DNA from: Gymnopus androsaceus JB14
Lineage: Eukaryota > Basidiomycota > Agaricomycetes > Agaricales > Omphalotaceae
Direction: 5' to 3'
Assembly (NCBI GenBank): GCA_009733575.1
Contig: ML769405.1
Coordinates: 1 to 64,000 of the forward strand
Length of the DNA stretch: 64,000 nt
Shown piece by piece: positions 11,877-23,805 of this stretch. The notes below the pieces were generated by a model that saw only the letters and a list, made by a program, of their open reading frames with translations, searched no databases and was not told the DNA's origin. A program made the position numbers and the translations under genes. How positions within the stretch are numbered: the first letter of the stretch is position 1; each line of letters starts with the position of its first letter.

Positions 11877-13319
11877 CAGTGCATTACATATTAGACACAG
11901 TAAAGATGAATGTCATTTTGTTATTATCAATACTCATACTTCTTGGGGGGACTCGGGCACAGGCCTGTTGGGGATTGCTGTGATAGTGGCACTAAGGATT
12001 GTATATTGTGGCACTAGAAATCCTCCTGTTTCAGTTAAAAAGGATAGATCCATTACATAGGTCACTCACCACTGAGAAACACGAATTTGAATTGGTGACT
12101 GGTGCAGCACTATGAAGGGGTTGGAACACTGATATTGTTCAATGACTACAAAAGGTGAGTGCTTTTTCAGTCAAATCTCAATGATAGAAGAGAGAAACAG
12201 ACAAGCAAGCAGAATCATTGTAAAATTTGTCATTTCTGACTCGCCGTTCTGGAAAGCCACATCTTGGGAATAAACTGATGCCACTTGTAGATGTTCAATG
12301 CACTGTAGCCTAGGCTGGGCCTTTGTATCTGCATGCCAGTCAATACACTCCAACACAAAGTATAAGCTGCACCCTATTTGTTCTCATTCCACAAGCAGAC
12401 TATGACAATCCTCCTAGCCTTGGAAATGAACAAAGGTTCACTCACCCTTCAAAAAGAACCTGTTAAATTTGGAACTTGTTGGAATACTATACAGCAAACT
12501 GGAATAATTGTTTAATAGATGCAGGAAGATGTTCATAGAGGAGAAACCAAGAAGAAATGGTCGAAGCTTAGTGCCTGCTGCTTCACTGCTTTTTCCTAGC
12601 ACCAGGGGCAAGGACCATGGTAGTACAGTAAGGGCACTGCCAGCTTAGGGACTAGCATGGATTCAGTGATTCATGGTGACTGTGAGACCCAGTGCACAAA
12701 ACGGATCTTGAACCAATGTATCCTGAATGTCTTGCACCTAGACGTAAGTGGAGACCAAACATGACCACCTGGGGTAACTGTGCTGTAAGGTGGGTCTGGA
12801 CAGTAGTATGGGTGTTGTACAAAATAGCACAAGCCTCGGAGGTGCAAGGAACAGTGTACAGGCCACCCAATGACGTAATCAGGAGGAATCAGGTGGTATT
12901 GTGGTCTGATGACCAGAAGTGGGTGGAAGCGGATGGAGTATGGATGAAGGGGTGGTCCAAAAGGTGTAGCATGTCCAAATATGGATAATGCAGGTGGAAT
13001 ACAGCAAATGCAGATGGAAGTAGGGTGGAAGCGGATGGTGCCAGAGGTTCTAGAGGTAGCAAAACCCAAATAGGAAGCTCCCAGGGAGCTTTGGCCATAA
13101 AGTTGTAAACAGAGATAGAAGACAGTGAGCTCCAGACATAGATTTGGGATCTATGGATGGAGCCTCATGGTCAATGCAGATGACAGTGAGCCTTTGAACG
13201 GAGCTTAGAAGGCTCAACTGGTTGGAACAGACAAACAGAGAGACAGAGACAGAGACAGATTCTACAGTATGGCTACAGGGTACCATAACCATAAGATACA
13301 ATGGTTACAGTGCAGATCC

Positions 13320-13396
13320 CTACTGTAGACCAGTGGTAGTGTGGAAGGGCTACCTGCTCGCCAGGTAGACTTCCCTGATGTGAGCCTTCTTGGTTC
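13320..13396 (+). repeat. tRNA-derived SINE-like sequence (tentative)
   Basis: The stretch has an A-box-like TGGTAGTGTGG near 13331 and a B-box-like GGTTCCAGTCC near 13391, about 60 bases apart. Between them is a perfect 7-base-stem hairpin, CTACCTG-loop-CAGGTAG. GTGTGGA near the start can pair with TCCACAC near the end, as in an acceptor stem. It does not fold into a canonical cloverleaf, so a SINE head or tRNA relic is more likely than a working tRNA. No second copy was found in the window. Confidence 0.3.
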
Positions 13397-13603
13397 CAGT
13401 CCACACCAGACATTCAATTTCCCAACCTCACTTCTATCACTTCCTTATTGATTCATTCATACTTAATTTGAAAAATACATACAAAATTCATTTTATTCAT
13501 TTATTCATACTTTTTATCATTACTTGCTATTGGTATGATTCTGGGGAGGCAAAGATGATGTACTGGGCCTACTCCCAGCATGTCTTTTACATGGGAAATG
13601 CAG

Positions 13604-13625
13604 CCAAGGCATATATATGCCTTGG
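13604..13625. repeat. Perfect 22-base palindrome
   Basis: CCAAGGCATATATATGCCTTGG equals its own reverse complement. Short, partly matching arms (gcag and tttgc) extend it. The alternating AT core could extrude as a cruciform or mark the centre of a small inverted-repeat element. No function can be assigned. Confidence 0.7.
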
Positions 13626-14770
13626 TTTGCATATTCTATTGCGGGGACGCAATTCGAAGTCTAATCCGATCCAATTAGAGATCAAATTTGTATGTATTTC
13701 TTACTTTACCATTTGTACCTATTTTTGAGTATAAAGGACCTTGCATCCAAACAAATACATACATTCTTCCTGTCCCAAACCACCACTGAGTGGAAAGCTC
13801 ATTGTAGCTGCAGGGCTCATTGCCATTGTGAATTTTGAGCTTATTCTCTGTTTATTGCACCAATCAATCTCTTTTACCATCTATAACTACTCAGACTGTC
13901 ATGTCCAGTAGTCCTTTTTATTCATTCTCATTGTCTAGCTATGCAGACATTGATTCCATATCAATAGACCTCTCTGGCTGGTTCCAACACCCCCAACACC
14001 CTATCACTCTCAGTCCAGGTGCCTGTAGACACCTCTGGCCATCCTGATTCACCCCTCAACATGTCTCTCTCTTCACGACTGCTTAGTGTTGGTTCCCCTG
14101 CAAACCAAACTCCTCCTCTACAGTAGATCACTCAAAGTTGAGTACATTGTACTAGTAGTAGTAGTGTTCAATATGATTTTATGATTATTCTGCCACAATT
14201 TTGCTCTTGCCAGCCAGGGAAACCATTCAAATGAACAATATACCCAGTATTGAATAAGACCCTGACAGGTGACATTTCTATGAGATCCACAGTTCTGGAC
14301 AGAGGGGTACCTTGCTAGTTGCGTATCTTCCTGGCAGGAGCAAATGTGAGAAAGTCTTATGTATGATGGTATTGCTCATCGGAAAAAGAGGGTCGCATGA
14401 GACTACAATCTATTACCTACAAGTCTGAGAGACAAAAAGCAACAAACTCCGAATTGAACCCGAGCCACTTGCTCCAAAATCAACCGTTTGCAAAAGGAAT
14501 GGAGACAGGCACGATAACCACTTCAACAACGGAGAATTGTTACTACACAAAAGTTATTTGCCTGAATGAACGATGTATTCAGACATACAAAAAGCGTTCA
14601 TATCCTATCAAATAACCCAGGGGCTCATTCGGAATGGAACTGACCAGACATCGTCGAAAGAGCAGGAGAATCGTCACGGGCCGAGCCCGGGAAGTTGCGC
14701 CACACGCTTTACTTAGCTTGTTCTGTCCTGTCATCTGCTTACTTGTACCAGCCGGCTCTTCCGATTTTTA

Positions 14771-15631
14771 ATGTCCCTCGTCCAGCCAGAATCTGCTGCT
14801 GTCGACAAGCAAGAGCCTGTAGAGTCTCAAGTCTGCACAGTCGAACACTGTTTCCATGCCTTTGATGCATTATACTGCGCCCTCACGCCTTTAGCAAAGC
14901 CTATCCCGCCTACATTCCCTGACGAGAAATAGTGCCCCACTTTCTATCCTCTCAACGAATCAGACTGATAAATTCCGACTCCTCTAGCCCTCTCTTTGTT
15001 ACATGGAACACACGTTCGTCCCGACCAGGACGCTCTCCTAGGCTTCGAGGCTGTATCGGCAGCTTTGAGCCTCATCCCCTCCACGAAGGTTTAGCTGAAT
15101 ACGCTCTTATCAGTGCTTTCAGAGATCATAGATTCCGCAAGATCGCAAAGTCAGAGCTCCCCACTTTGGAATGCGGGTAGGTGAATATTAGTTAAAGAGT
15201 TGTATCTGAAGGCTCACTGTTGTTCGGTTACATTTAGCGTATCGCTCCTTACAGACTTTGAAGACGCAGATTCGTATCTCGATTGGACTATCGGAGTCCA
15301 TGGGATCTACATTTCCTTTCCCCACCCGTCCACATTAATCAGCGAGTCGTCTGCTGCGCCCTCACCTCTCTCATCATCGTCGTATCTCCCTCGTATCACC
15401 TGCAAGCAAACCTTCACTGCGACTTATTTGCCCGAGGTTATGCCTGAACAGGGATGGGATAAGATCGAAGCCGTCGATAGTGCCATCCAGAAAGCTGGTT
15501 GGAATGGCACAATCACAGAGGACATTCGTAGAAGCGTCAAGCTCAGGAGGTATCAGAGTCGCCAGCATCAAGCAGACTGGGACGAGTACGTTGCCTGGCG
15601 CAACGAACACGGACAAGAATTTCATATCTAA
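14771..15631 (+). CDS. AMMECR1: AMMECR1 domain protein
   Basis: There are three exons: 14771-14931, 14988-15176 and 15238-15631. The introns are 56 and 61 bases (GT-AG), and the phases give one frame of 247 residues. The start MSLVQPESAAV leads into HCFHAFDALYCAL, the usual N-terminal edge of the domain. The family signature LRGCIGSF is at residues 73-80. It is followed by LHEGLAEYALISAFRDHRF, ELPTLECGVSLLTDFED, DYLDWTIGVHGIYI and TATYLPEVMPEQGWDKIE. The C-terminal block KLRRYQSRQ also matches. AMMECR1 is conserved from archaea to humans. Its biochemical role is unsettled, though the human protein has been linked to a Cullin-2 ligase and to bone and cell growth. Loss of the usual CSVSLL serine (here CGVSLL) is minor. 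The gene is convergent with the PPR gene, with about 100 bases between stops. Confidence 0.92.
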
Positions 15632-15737
15632 TGCACTCTTATCGGTGGACTTAACAATCTAAATTGTACAATGTATCTTTGGAAATTTATAGAGGAACTC
15701 AGTTTCTAAAATCGGCGGGCCCCAACGCAAAAATCAG

Positions 15738-17744
15738 TCATCGTAAACCCGGATTATATTGGTAGATAAGTGATGCACGAGATACTCGCTTCGCCGTACG
15801 AAACCCATGTTCTCGTAGATGTGCCTCTGCCTCCTGTGAAAAAAGCATACTACGTAGCCTGCGCAAACGATGTTCCGTGCCTCCCCATGGCCCATCGTAT
15901 CGTTCCTCGAGCCGAGTCCACACTTTCCGCATAAGCTCAACATCATGATTGCTGGTTCGGTCAAAGGCGACCATGATCCAGTAGATCATGCTCACCGAGG
16001 GGTAAACTGGATCTGACAGGCCGATATAGGAATCGAATATGACCTGTAGATTGCCCAGCGTCCATTTCCGCTCCTGGAGACTAGACGTATCCTCTGTGCG
16101 AAGATAGACACCGTGACGAGAAAATCCAAGGAAAAGCGAGCGGAAGCTGGTGTACATTGCAGGGTAGTTGGTATAATAGATCTTGTCGTCGTCATGTCGG
16201 ACTAGCGGTGCACCTGGTTCCATGTTCACGGATGAAAGCATATCCATCAACACGGTGTAGGTCATTGCGAGATGGCCATTCCAGGCCATGAGCTGAATCA
16301 CAGTGGAGAATGTGATCGCGTTCGGCCTCATGAGTGGGGAAATATCGATCAAGTCGTCCTTCAATGACTCGATAATGGGGTTGATAACCTCGGCTGGCTC
16401 GGGATACGTGTTATGTCGCAGAACCCTGTAAACGTTCTCCACCCACTGCAGTTTACCGCTACGTCCATAGGCCCATAAGCAGGCAGTTAATTCCATCCAT
16501 TCCAAGTTCCAAGTTTTGTTCGCGCATCTTGGACAAGGTCGAACGGATTCCACTCAGTTGGCCACTATGAGTGAAGAACACCAACAGTGAAAGATGAGTT
16601 ATACGATCTGGAGAGTGTCCCGAAGAGCGGAGCATTCCCGTTGCGCGTGCAATTGTCCGACCATGTAGAGTTTTCGCGGCAATGCTGATTAAGGTATTGT
16701 AGGTGTAAATGTCAGGTTCGACGGGTTGGGGTGGCATGTCAGCCACGGGATAGTCAGATGGCGAGAAGGAAGATCCGGGAGGGTTTCCCGAAACCATGTC
16801 CTCGAAAACATCCAAAGCAAGCTCAAAATCTTTCGATTTGGATCCTCGCCACCCCGTCCCAGCATTCGCAATAAGCGAATTCCACTCAAATTGTTGGATT
16901 TTGCCGTCATATTTGCGGATGGTGTAGAGGATGGATAGCAGACGAAGGAATTGCGTTCGAGTTCTGGGTCGGTTTTGGGAGAGTAATGCGACAGAGTCGG
17001 TGAAGGTGTTCGAATGGAATGGGTGGATGGTCTCGACCTCGACCTTTTGGGGAACGAATAGAGAGGATAGTGGAATAGGCAGACCAGGCGTTCTCCACAT
17101 TTAGAGTGTTGGCAATTACATGACAGAGATGATAATATAAATCTTCTTCGGAGATGCTTGTCGAGGGAGACAGTCGCATTGAAAATCTGCGAATCGTCTT
17201 CGAGATTGCCGTCTGCATATTCGGATGGACCCATTTCCGGAAACATCACGGATTCTGGAATCACGTCCAGCTTTTTGTATGACGAGCCGATTTTGAACTT
17301 GCCGCCATAGAGCGGTGGTAATGGAGGAGAGTAGTGAGACTTTCCTGCCACGTAAGGTAGAGGCTGTCGAACATAGATGTTCTCCACATTTTTTTCTGCT
17401 TTCCATCCTTCCCTCTCGCGATCCAGCGTATAACTGACCAGCGGAATCGGAAGCTTCCGACTCGGTTTCGCTGCTCTCTAGGATATCTCTCCGTGAAGAC
17501 TCTATGTTTTTCAAGTATTGGTCTGCCGTCTCTACGCTGCCGGACGCGTGAACACGGTATGGGAGACCGCGCACATCTCGGTGTCTGGGTGACTTTGTAT
17601 GAGCAAGTCGGTTCTGTTGATTTGGGATGGAAGAAACAGCCTGAAATCTGCACAAGCATTTTGCTACAAAGAACACGGCAGGTCGAATTGAGGATGGGGC
17701 CCAGCTGAGACGCTCTGAGCATCAATACGGGGAAATGCAGTCAT
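15738..17744 (-). pseudogene. Pentatricopeptide repeat (PPR) protein gene, frame-broken
   Basis: A proposed first exon at 17729-17744 is joined by a 65-base intron to an Arg/Ser-rich N-terminus suited to a mitochondrial presequence. Downstream are PPR-like helical repeats such as FEWNSLIANAG, PDIYTYNTLISIA, ARATGMLRSSGHSPDRITH and LELGMDGINCLLWAYGRSGKLQWVENVYRV. Fungal PPR proteins normally bind organellar RNA in mitochondria. Homology is continuous, but the frame changes four times: near 17395 (an A7 run), 17157, 16965 and 16475. Each change needs only one base and cannot be explained by an intron. The last part (15738-16553) is open for 271 codons. It is either a young pseudogene or a gene hit by sequence errors. 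It ends about 100 bases from the AMMECR1 stop. Confidence 0.65.
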
Positions 17745-18118
17745 CCTGCGTAATATTTTAGTCCAAACTTGGAGTTATATATGAAGAAAAACCTACCGCG
17801 ACTGGCACTTGAACCCAACGAAACGTTCTTTGACTGAACGTTGAACACTTGGGGTGCCGTCGAACTGGGAGTACAAAGTCGTTACAGTTTGTCGCGTTGC
17901 AATTGGCTGAAAAAAAGTGTAAGTTCTCAGATGCTTAGCGCTCATGATAAGATAAGATAGTAGATAGGCCAAAAGACGCCACTGAATGCCAACTCTCAAC
18001 TTAACTTGATATTATTATCATTCCTGGTGAGATTATTCCATTCTTTTTTTTTTGACAGCTGAAGACTCAGCCTTCCTTCCTATAGCTACTCGTCGTCGTC
18101 GCCACCGTTTGAACGATA

Positions 18119-19693
18119 ATGGCACAATATCTTCAATCGCGGATAGAGGTTCCCGTATGGCTTGAACCAAATGACATTTCCTTCCTCCGGACGCGCATTT
18201 CCGAGGCAGAGACTCTGGTACAGACCTTCGAAAGTCGTATGGACGAACTCAGAGCTCAGATCTCCGAGTTGAGTCGTCAGAAAGACGCGAAACTCGTCGA
18301 GATTGCTTCGCTCCGAAACGTTCTCGCTCCTGTTCGTCGACTTCCACTGGAGATTCTCTCGGAAAATATTCGAGCTGGTTTCAGAATATCGCCCGTGGTA
18401 TATTGTGTCCCATATGTTCATGCTTTCTAGTGTTTGTGTGGCTTGGAGAAAGACCGCCCATGCTGCTCCTCCACTTTGGTCCACACTACGCATCGATATG
18501 GAAGCACATATTCTGGGCTCTGGTTATACATGGGTCAATGATTGGTTCACTCGGTCTCAAATGGTTCCTCTCAATTTACATCTCGGCTTCTATATGGAGG
18601 AATATGATGAGTCCTTATTCAGAGAGGGAAGAAATTCTTGGAGTACATCCTAACACAACTTGGTCACAAGGTTCGGTTGCTGGATGTGGTGGGCTATCCG
18701 TCGTCGTTTCTCCCCATTCTTCATCTGTCGCCCTCCTCTTTCACTGCTCTCATTGGAAGAATATCTCTCTACGAATCTTCGAAGATGATGGATGACACTA
18801 TCGCAAGATCTGGTGGACCTTTTCCCTCGAAAATTCGATGTATGTTGTTAGGCGCACCCAAGTTGCGACAGGCTAAACTCAACGACTGCTTCTCTTCTAA
18901 AATTGCTGGCACTACCGGCAGAGCAATTGACCTCACTGAGCGTCAAAGCATGATCGATGAATTGGACTTTGATCCAGTCATGTTTGTGGACATACTTCTG
19001 CGGTGCAAACAACTGGTCAACCTCGACAATCTAATCGGCCATCAGATCTTATTGGATCTAGTACGAGGCTATTAATACTTCTGCCTACATTGAGGTCACT
19101 TGAAGTTACCTGTCACAATGCTGCCGACAATATCTTACACTGCATCACTACCCCTCTCCTTGAACGGCTTTCCATCTGTTACTATGACCAGGATTTTGAT
19201 AGTCTTGTCATGGATATGAGCCAGGTTTCAACAGTGTTCTTCGACTGCACTGTCGTCTTTGGTTTTCTCTCTTCGATTGAACACAAACAGCAGGCTGCGA
19301 CCTCACGGAGAAGGTGATTGCAGTATGCTCTCCCTCTTCCCCACTATCCGCTCGCTTGAAATACACCCTCCATTTGATGTGAATGCTATCATGCAAGCGA
19401 TGACTTGCATCCGAAGGCCACCATGTCCTTCCGAATCTCCAAGAGCTTGTCTTGGATGGGTATCCGATTATTATCACACCACAAAAGACTATCGCCTCAG
19501 TTGTTCTGGGTTCAAGTCTATGGTCCTTTCACGATGGTGGCCTGATAGCGGTGGGTCGGCGTCTTTTCGCAATGGATTATCTCGCTTGCAGAAGGTAACT
19601 CTGCGAGGGTTCCGTGTTGACTCAGTGGAGGACATTACACCTCTATCTGCGCTTTCTGGCCTAGTTTTTGACTATACAGCAATCAAAGAATGT
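18119..19693 (+). pseudogene. F-box-like family pseudogene (copy C)
   Basis: It begins at the family start MAQYLQSRIEVPVWLEPN, at 18119. The coiled coil and F-box start LAPVRRLPLEILSE are in frame, but an extra A near 18375 shifts the frame. Further shifts follow near 18440, 18660, 18760, 19060 and 19240. The C-terminal blocks (SMVLSRWWPDSGGSASFRNGLSRLQKVTLRGFRV) are recognisable to the stop near 19693. A 5'-UTR intron like that of the intact copies is visible just upstream (donor ggtgagat, acceptor ctatag before 18085). Copy D follows about 430 bases downstream in the same orientation. Confidence 0.85.
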
Positions 19694-20130
19694 TGATAAA
19701 GGCATTGTATTGTTGCATATTCACACTAGACAGACTATCAGCCAAGCGGATGGCTGTCATAAACATGTACGTAGTCTACAAGTACGCTGGAAATAACAAG
19801 TTGCGACTGTACAATAATTGTCGTTTCGCAAAGAGTACTTGAAGCTTGCGACTTCTTACATAGCAATGGTTGTACATGCTGCAAGAGCGTAGAAATAGAT
19901 CACCGACTTCATATACTACTATGATATAGGTCTACGCAACAAACGATCAAGGTTAGGGAAATGGATGGGCGCCTAATTGATTATCAGCTTCAACTTGTGC
20001 CACCGACTTCCTGTCTTAATTGTATCCCTATAGTCTCCTGGTAAGACCATTTCCTTCTTTTTTTGTTTGCAACTAACGGCTTTGTCTTCCTTCAATAGAA
20101 CGCATCCTCTTCGCCGCCCTTTGCATGATA
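19694..20130. other. Spacer between F-box copies C and D
   Basis: The first part resembles the 3' flank of copy D (shared GCGACTTCTTACA block) but stops before any RPL3 sequence. From about 19963 it carries the upstream boundary of the duplicated unit (ggatgggcgcctaattgatt), found again upstream of copy J near 58121. The 5'-UTR intron of copy D (donor ggtaagac, branch-like CTAAC, acceptor caatag) ends near 20098. Confidence 0.6.
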
Positions 20131-21685
20131 ATGGCGCAATATCTTCAATCGCGCATACAGGATCCCATTTGGCTTGAACCACACGAGATCTCCTTCCTCC
20201 GGACGCGCATTTCCGAGGAAGAGGCTCTTGTGCAGACGTTCGAAATTCGGATGGATGAATTCAGAGCTCAGATCTCCGAGTTGACGCTTCAGAAAGACGC
20301 GAAACTCGTCGAGATTGCTTCGCTCCGAAACGTTCTCGCTCCTGTTCGTCGAGTTCCCTTGGAGATCCTCACGGAAATATTCGAGCTGGTTTCAGAATAT
20401 CGCCTGTGGTCTATTGTGTCCCATATGTTCATAATTTCTAGTGTTTGTGTGGCTTGGAGAAAGGCCGCCCATGCTGCTCCTCGACTTTGGTCCACACTAT
20501 GCATTGATATGGAAGCACATATTCTTAGTTCTGATTATACATGGGTCAATGATTGGTTCACTCGGTCTCAAATAGTTCCTCTCAATTTACATCTCGACTT
20601 CTGTATGGATGAATACGATGAGTCTCTTATACAGAGAGGGAAGAAATTCTTGGAGTACATCCTAACACAACTTGGTCACAAGGTTCGGTTGCTGCATGTG
20701 AGGGGGCATCCCGTCATCTTTTCTCCCCATCCTTCATCTGTCGCCCTCCTCTTCACTGCTCTCATTGGAAGAATTATCTCTTTCGATCTACGGAAATGAT
20801 GATGACACTATTGAAGATCTGGTGGACCATTTCCCTCAAAAATTCGACGTGTTGTTAGGTGCACCCAAGTTGCAACAGGTTAATCTCAACAAAGCTATTC
20901 TTCTAAAATTGCTGGCACTACCGGCAGAGCAATTGACCTCCCTGATGGTCAATGACGTCGATCCAGTCATGTTTGTAGACATACTACCGCGATGCAAACA
21001 ATTGGTCAGCCTCGAAATCTCTCTACCATCAGGGGGCTTTATTGGATTCAGCACAGGGCTATCGATACTTCTGCCTACACTGAGGTCACTTGAAGTTACC
21101 TGCTACAGTGTGGCTGACAATATCTTACGCTGCATTACTACCCCTCTACTTGAACGGCTTTCTATCCGTTACTATAACCGGGATTTGGATGGTCTTGTCT
21201 TGGACATAGTCATGTTTCAACAGCGCTCTTCGACTACACTGTCATCTTTGGTCTTCTATCCATCGATACTCGGAAACAGAGGGCACGACCTGACGGAGAA
21301 GGTGGTTGCAGTACTCTCCCTCTTCCCCACTATTCGTTCGCTGGAAATACACCCTCCATTTGATGTGAATTCTCTCATGCAAGCGATGACTTGTACCGAA
21401 GGATACCATATCCTCTCGAATCTTCAAGAGCTTGCCATGGATGGGTATCCGAATTATTATCATGCGAAAAACAAAGACTGTCGTCTCAGTGGTTCTAGGT
21501 TCAAGTCTATGGTCCTTTCACGGTGGTGGCTGGATGGTGGTGGATCGACGCCTTTCCGCAATGGATTATTTTGCTTGCAGAAGGTGACCCTACGGGGGTT
21601 CCAAGTTAACGACTCGGCAGCAGACATTACACACGTATCTGCACTCTCTGGCTTAGTTTTGGACTACACACCAGTTGAAGGTTGA
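20131..21685 (+). pseudogene. F-box-like family gene with one frameshift (copy D)
   Basis: The frame starts at MAQYLQSRIQDPIWLEPHEISFLRTRIS. The coiled coil and F-box (LAPVRRVPLEILTEIFELVSEY, then SSVCVAWRKAAHAAPRLWSTL) are intact to about residue 190. Relative to the intact copies there is one extra base near 20710; the correct frame resumes as LEELSLSIYGNDDDTIEDL and runs to the stop at 21685. Restoring that base would give about 518 residues. The stop is 286 bases from the stop of the convergent RPL3 gene. This is the arrangement copied in the 50-58 kb array, so D, or its parent, is the likely donor. With a single lesion it could be a sequence error. Confidence 0.8.
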
Positions 21686-21971
21686 AAGAATCGTGATAGA
21701 GGTGTTGCAATGTTTCTTTACTTAGTTACTTTTGCAGTGAATTGGAATCCATCGATCCTTCGTTCTACACTAGACGAATACAGTGGCGATGTAATATTCT
21801 AGCTGTACTGCACATAACGAGGCCCTGGATGATACCTATTTGTTCGAGAAGAATTGAGTTGCGACTTCTTACAAGGAAAGCTATCTGTGATAATGTTTGT
21901 GCATGCAGCATAGCGAAGTAGTATAGGGTACAAGCATAGGATATAACAGTATGGAAGAACAACGACAATGC

Positions 21972-23481
21972 TCATGCACGGGCCTTGAGTGTTCCAAGGA
22001 ACGCGGCCTTTTCCTCGAATGTTTGGAAGGAACCATGCTGCAAATAGCGTGTAAATGGATTGTAAAACTTCGCATCAGAAAGAGAAAACTTACACCGAAT
22101 TTCGAGGAGGTGTCGATGAACTTGAGCTGAACCTTCTCGAGATCCCGACGAGAAGTGTGGACCATGAGCGATTTTCGGATGGTGATCACACGCTTCTTGG
22201 TACCAGGGATGGAACCCTTGAGCATCAGGAAATCGTTCTTGACGATACCATAATGAGGGAAACCACCCATGGGCGTGATTTGCTTTTTGGTGACATCCGA
22301 CTCTGTCGTGGCATTGGCGTCGTCAGAACCGGAACCAATACGGTACACCTTCTTGTTGATTTCGGTACGGTGGTGGTAACCGTCTAAGATTGACGATAAG
22401 TATGAAAAAGGAGGAACGAAAGCGATGATACGTACTTTGACCAGCACGGGCTACCGAGAACATGACCTTCGAAGGATGCCATGCACCGATACACGCCACT
22501 TTCCTGAGACCCTTGTGCGTCTTCCTCGGCAGCTTCTTAGTACCCCAACGGTGAGTTACACCCTCGAAACCGTGACCCTTGGTGACGGCAATGACATCCA
22601 CACACTCATCCTGCTCAAAGACAGAGCTGACCTCGACAGGCTTCTCGAACAGGCCGTGAGCAAACTCGACCTTGTCTGGGATCGAACCGCCGTTAACCTG
22701 GATCTCCATAAGGTGCGCCTTCTTCTGCGAGAGACCAGTCTTGCGGATTTGAGTGTGCGCAAGGACACGGACAACGGTACAGTATTTGCGGATACGCTCA
22801 AGCTCGCGGGCAGCAGACTTGCCACCGTCCTCAGCGTGCTTCTTGGCGTAACGAGTGAAGGCCTTCTTCTTCGAACGGTACCAGTTTTTGTAGAAGCGAC
22901 GTTTGAGCTCGTCTGAAAGATGTGAAGCCCAAACAGTGGTAAGTGTGCGGAGTCCACGGGGAGTTTCGACGTAGCCAACAACGCCGACTACCATCATTGG
23001 TGGTGTCTCAATGACAGTCACGGCCTCGACAACTTCACGCTTGTGCATCTCTGGAAATGAAAATGTTGGATTCGAAGAAAAAGCTGGGATGAGAAATATT
23101 GACGCACTGGAACCCGGACGGTCAAGATCACGGACAACATGGGTCATACCAGCCTTGTAGCCCATAACAGCAGTCAAGTGAACGGGCTTCTTAGGGTCAT
23201 CCTAACTCGATCCCTTCAATGTCTAAAATCATCAAATTTACTGAACCGTTCATACCTTGGGGAACGACTTGACCTTTCCACGGTGGCGGGCAGCACGCTT
23301 ACGCGGCAGGAATCCTAATGAACCGTGACGGGGGGCCTCATACTAAAGACAAAAAATTTGTAAGATTCATGAAATTTGAGCGAAGGAATTTCGAACCGAA
23401 CCTTTCGGTGACTAGATTCCAAAACAAAAGAGCTTGAATCAGCAGTCCATCGAATATCAATCGCAAAAGCACGTACGACAT
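21972..23481 (-). CDS. RPL3: 60S ribosomal protein L3 (uL3)
   Basis: The gene has seven exons on the minus strand: 23477-23481, 23402-23411, 23256-23342, 23108-23201, 22436-23050, 22094-22383 and 21972-22037. Phases add up exactly to 388 residues, the normal eukaryotic length. The protein begins [21 protein letters not shown] and includes [17 protein letters not shown], the [12 protein letters not shown] block, [42 protein letters not shown] (the basic W-finger loop near the peptidyl-transferase centre) and ARAGQNGYHHRTE. It ends [22 protein letters not shown]3 is an essential core protein of the large subunit, assembled in the nucleolus. Exon 1 has only five coding bases and exon 2 is a 10-base micro-exon supplying part of Ser-His-Arg-Lys. 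The gene is divergent from the MYND gene and convergent with F-box copy D. Confidence 0.96.
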
Positions 23482-23805
23482 TTTTGCTTGAGGATGGAGG
23501 GAATAACGACGAACTGATCAAAAAAAAGAATGAAGCTGGACGGGCCGGATTTATAATCTGGCTAGCTGTGGCTTTCGGCGCTTCGTCAACTGAGCGTCTA
23601 ATTAGCGCGCTCGGCGTTTCCCGACCACTTACGAGCCTTATTGGGCTTCTACGCGTTTTCGTCCAAGAAACGCGCCGATTAACACTTTATCATTCACATT
23701 GCGCCCTCTGTTGATATTCTCGCCCGCACTTCTCTTTGCGTTCACGTCGAAGGTTAGATCAGTTTCCAATGGGATATTCCAAGTCGCTTATAGTTTCATA
23801 GTCCG
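23482..23805. promoter_or_regulatory. Divergent promoter region of RPL3 and the MYND gene
   Basis: These 324 bases separate the RPL3 start (minus) from the MYND start (plus). They must hold both promoters and 5' leaders. No individual motif can be assigned safely. The MYND-proximal half is partly preserved upstream of the MYND pseudogene (about 28150-28298), so that duplication included promoter sequence. Confidence 0.55.

Larger units (their letters stand above)
11877..14770. other. Gene-poor region with scattered repeats
   Basis: Apart from the entries at 13320-13396 and 13604-13625, I see only minor repeats. A 16-base motif gggtggaagcggatgg occurs twice, near 12921 and 13023. There is a (CAGAGA)n-like run near 13240 and a short TAG microsatellite near 14150. 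Open frames up to 132 codons at 12.65-13.3 kb overlap on both strands and look compositional. The last 150 bases are the likely promoter of the AMMECR1 gene. Confidence 0.5.

Noticed and set aside
12652..13301. Overlapping open frames on both strands, up to 132 codons
   Set aside because: They overlap each other antisense, are rich in His/Pro/Tyr or Trp/Val from simple repeats, and resemble no protein family.
13330..13402. A functional tRNA gene near 13.35 kb
   Set aside because: The B-box-like word and acceptor-like pairing are present, but the middle hairpin and spacing do not give a canonical cloverleaf; kept only as a tentative SINE-like repeat.
14397..14615. 72-codon plus-strand frame upstream of AMMECR1
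   Set aside because: Composition is unremarkable, no homologous motif or splice context is present, and it is likely upstream noncoding DNA.
22055..22916. Long plus-strand open frames opposite RPL3
   Set aside because: They are exactly antisense to well-conserved RPL3 exons 5 and 6 and arise from its codon bias; no start context or splice signals support them.
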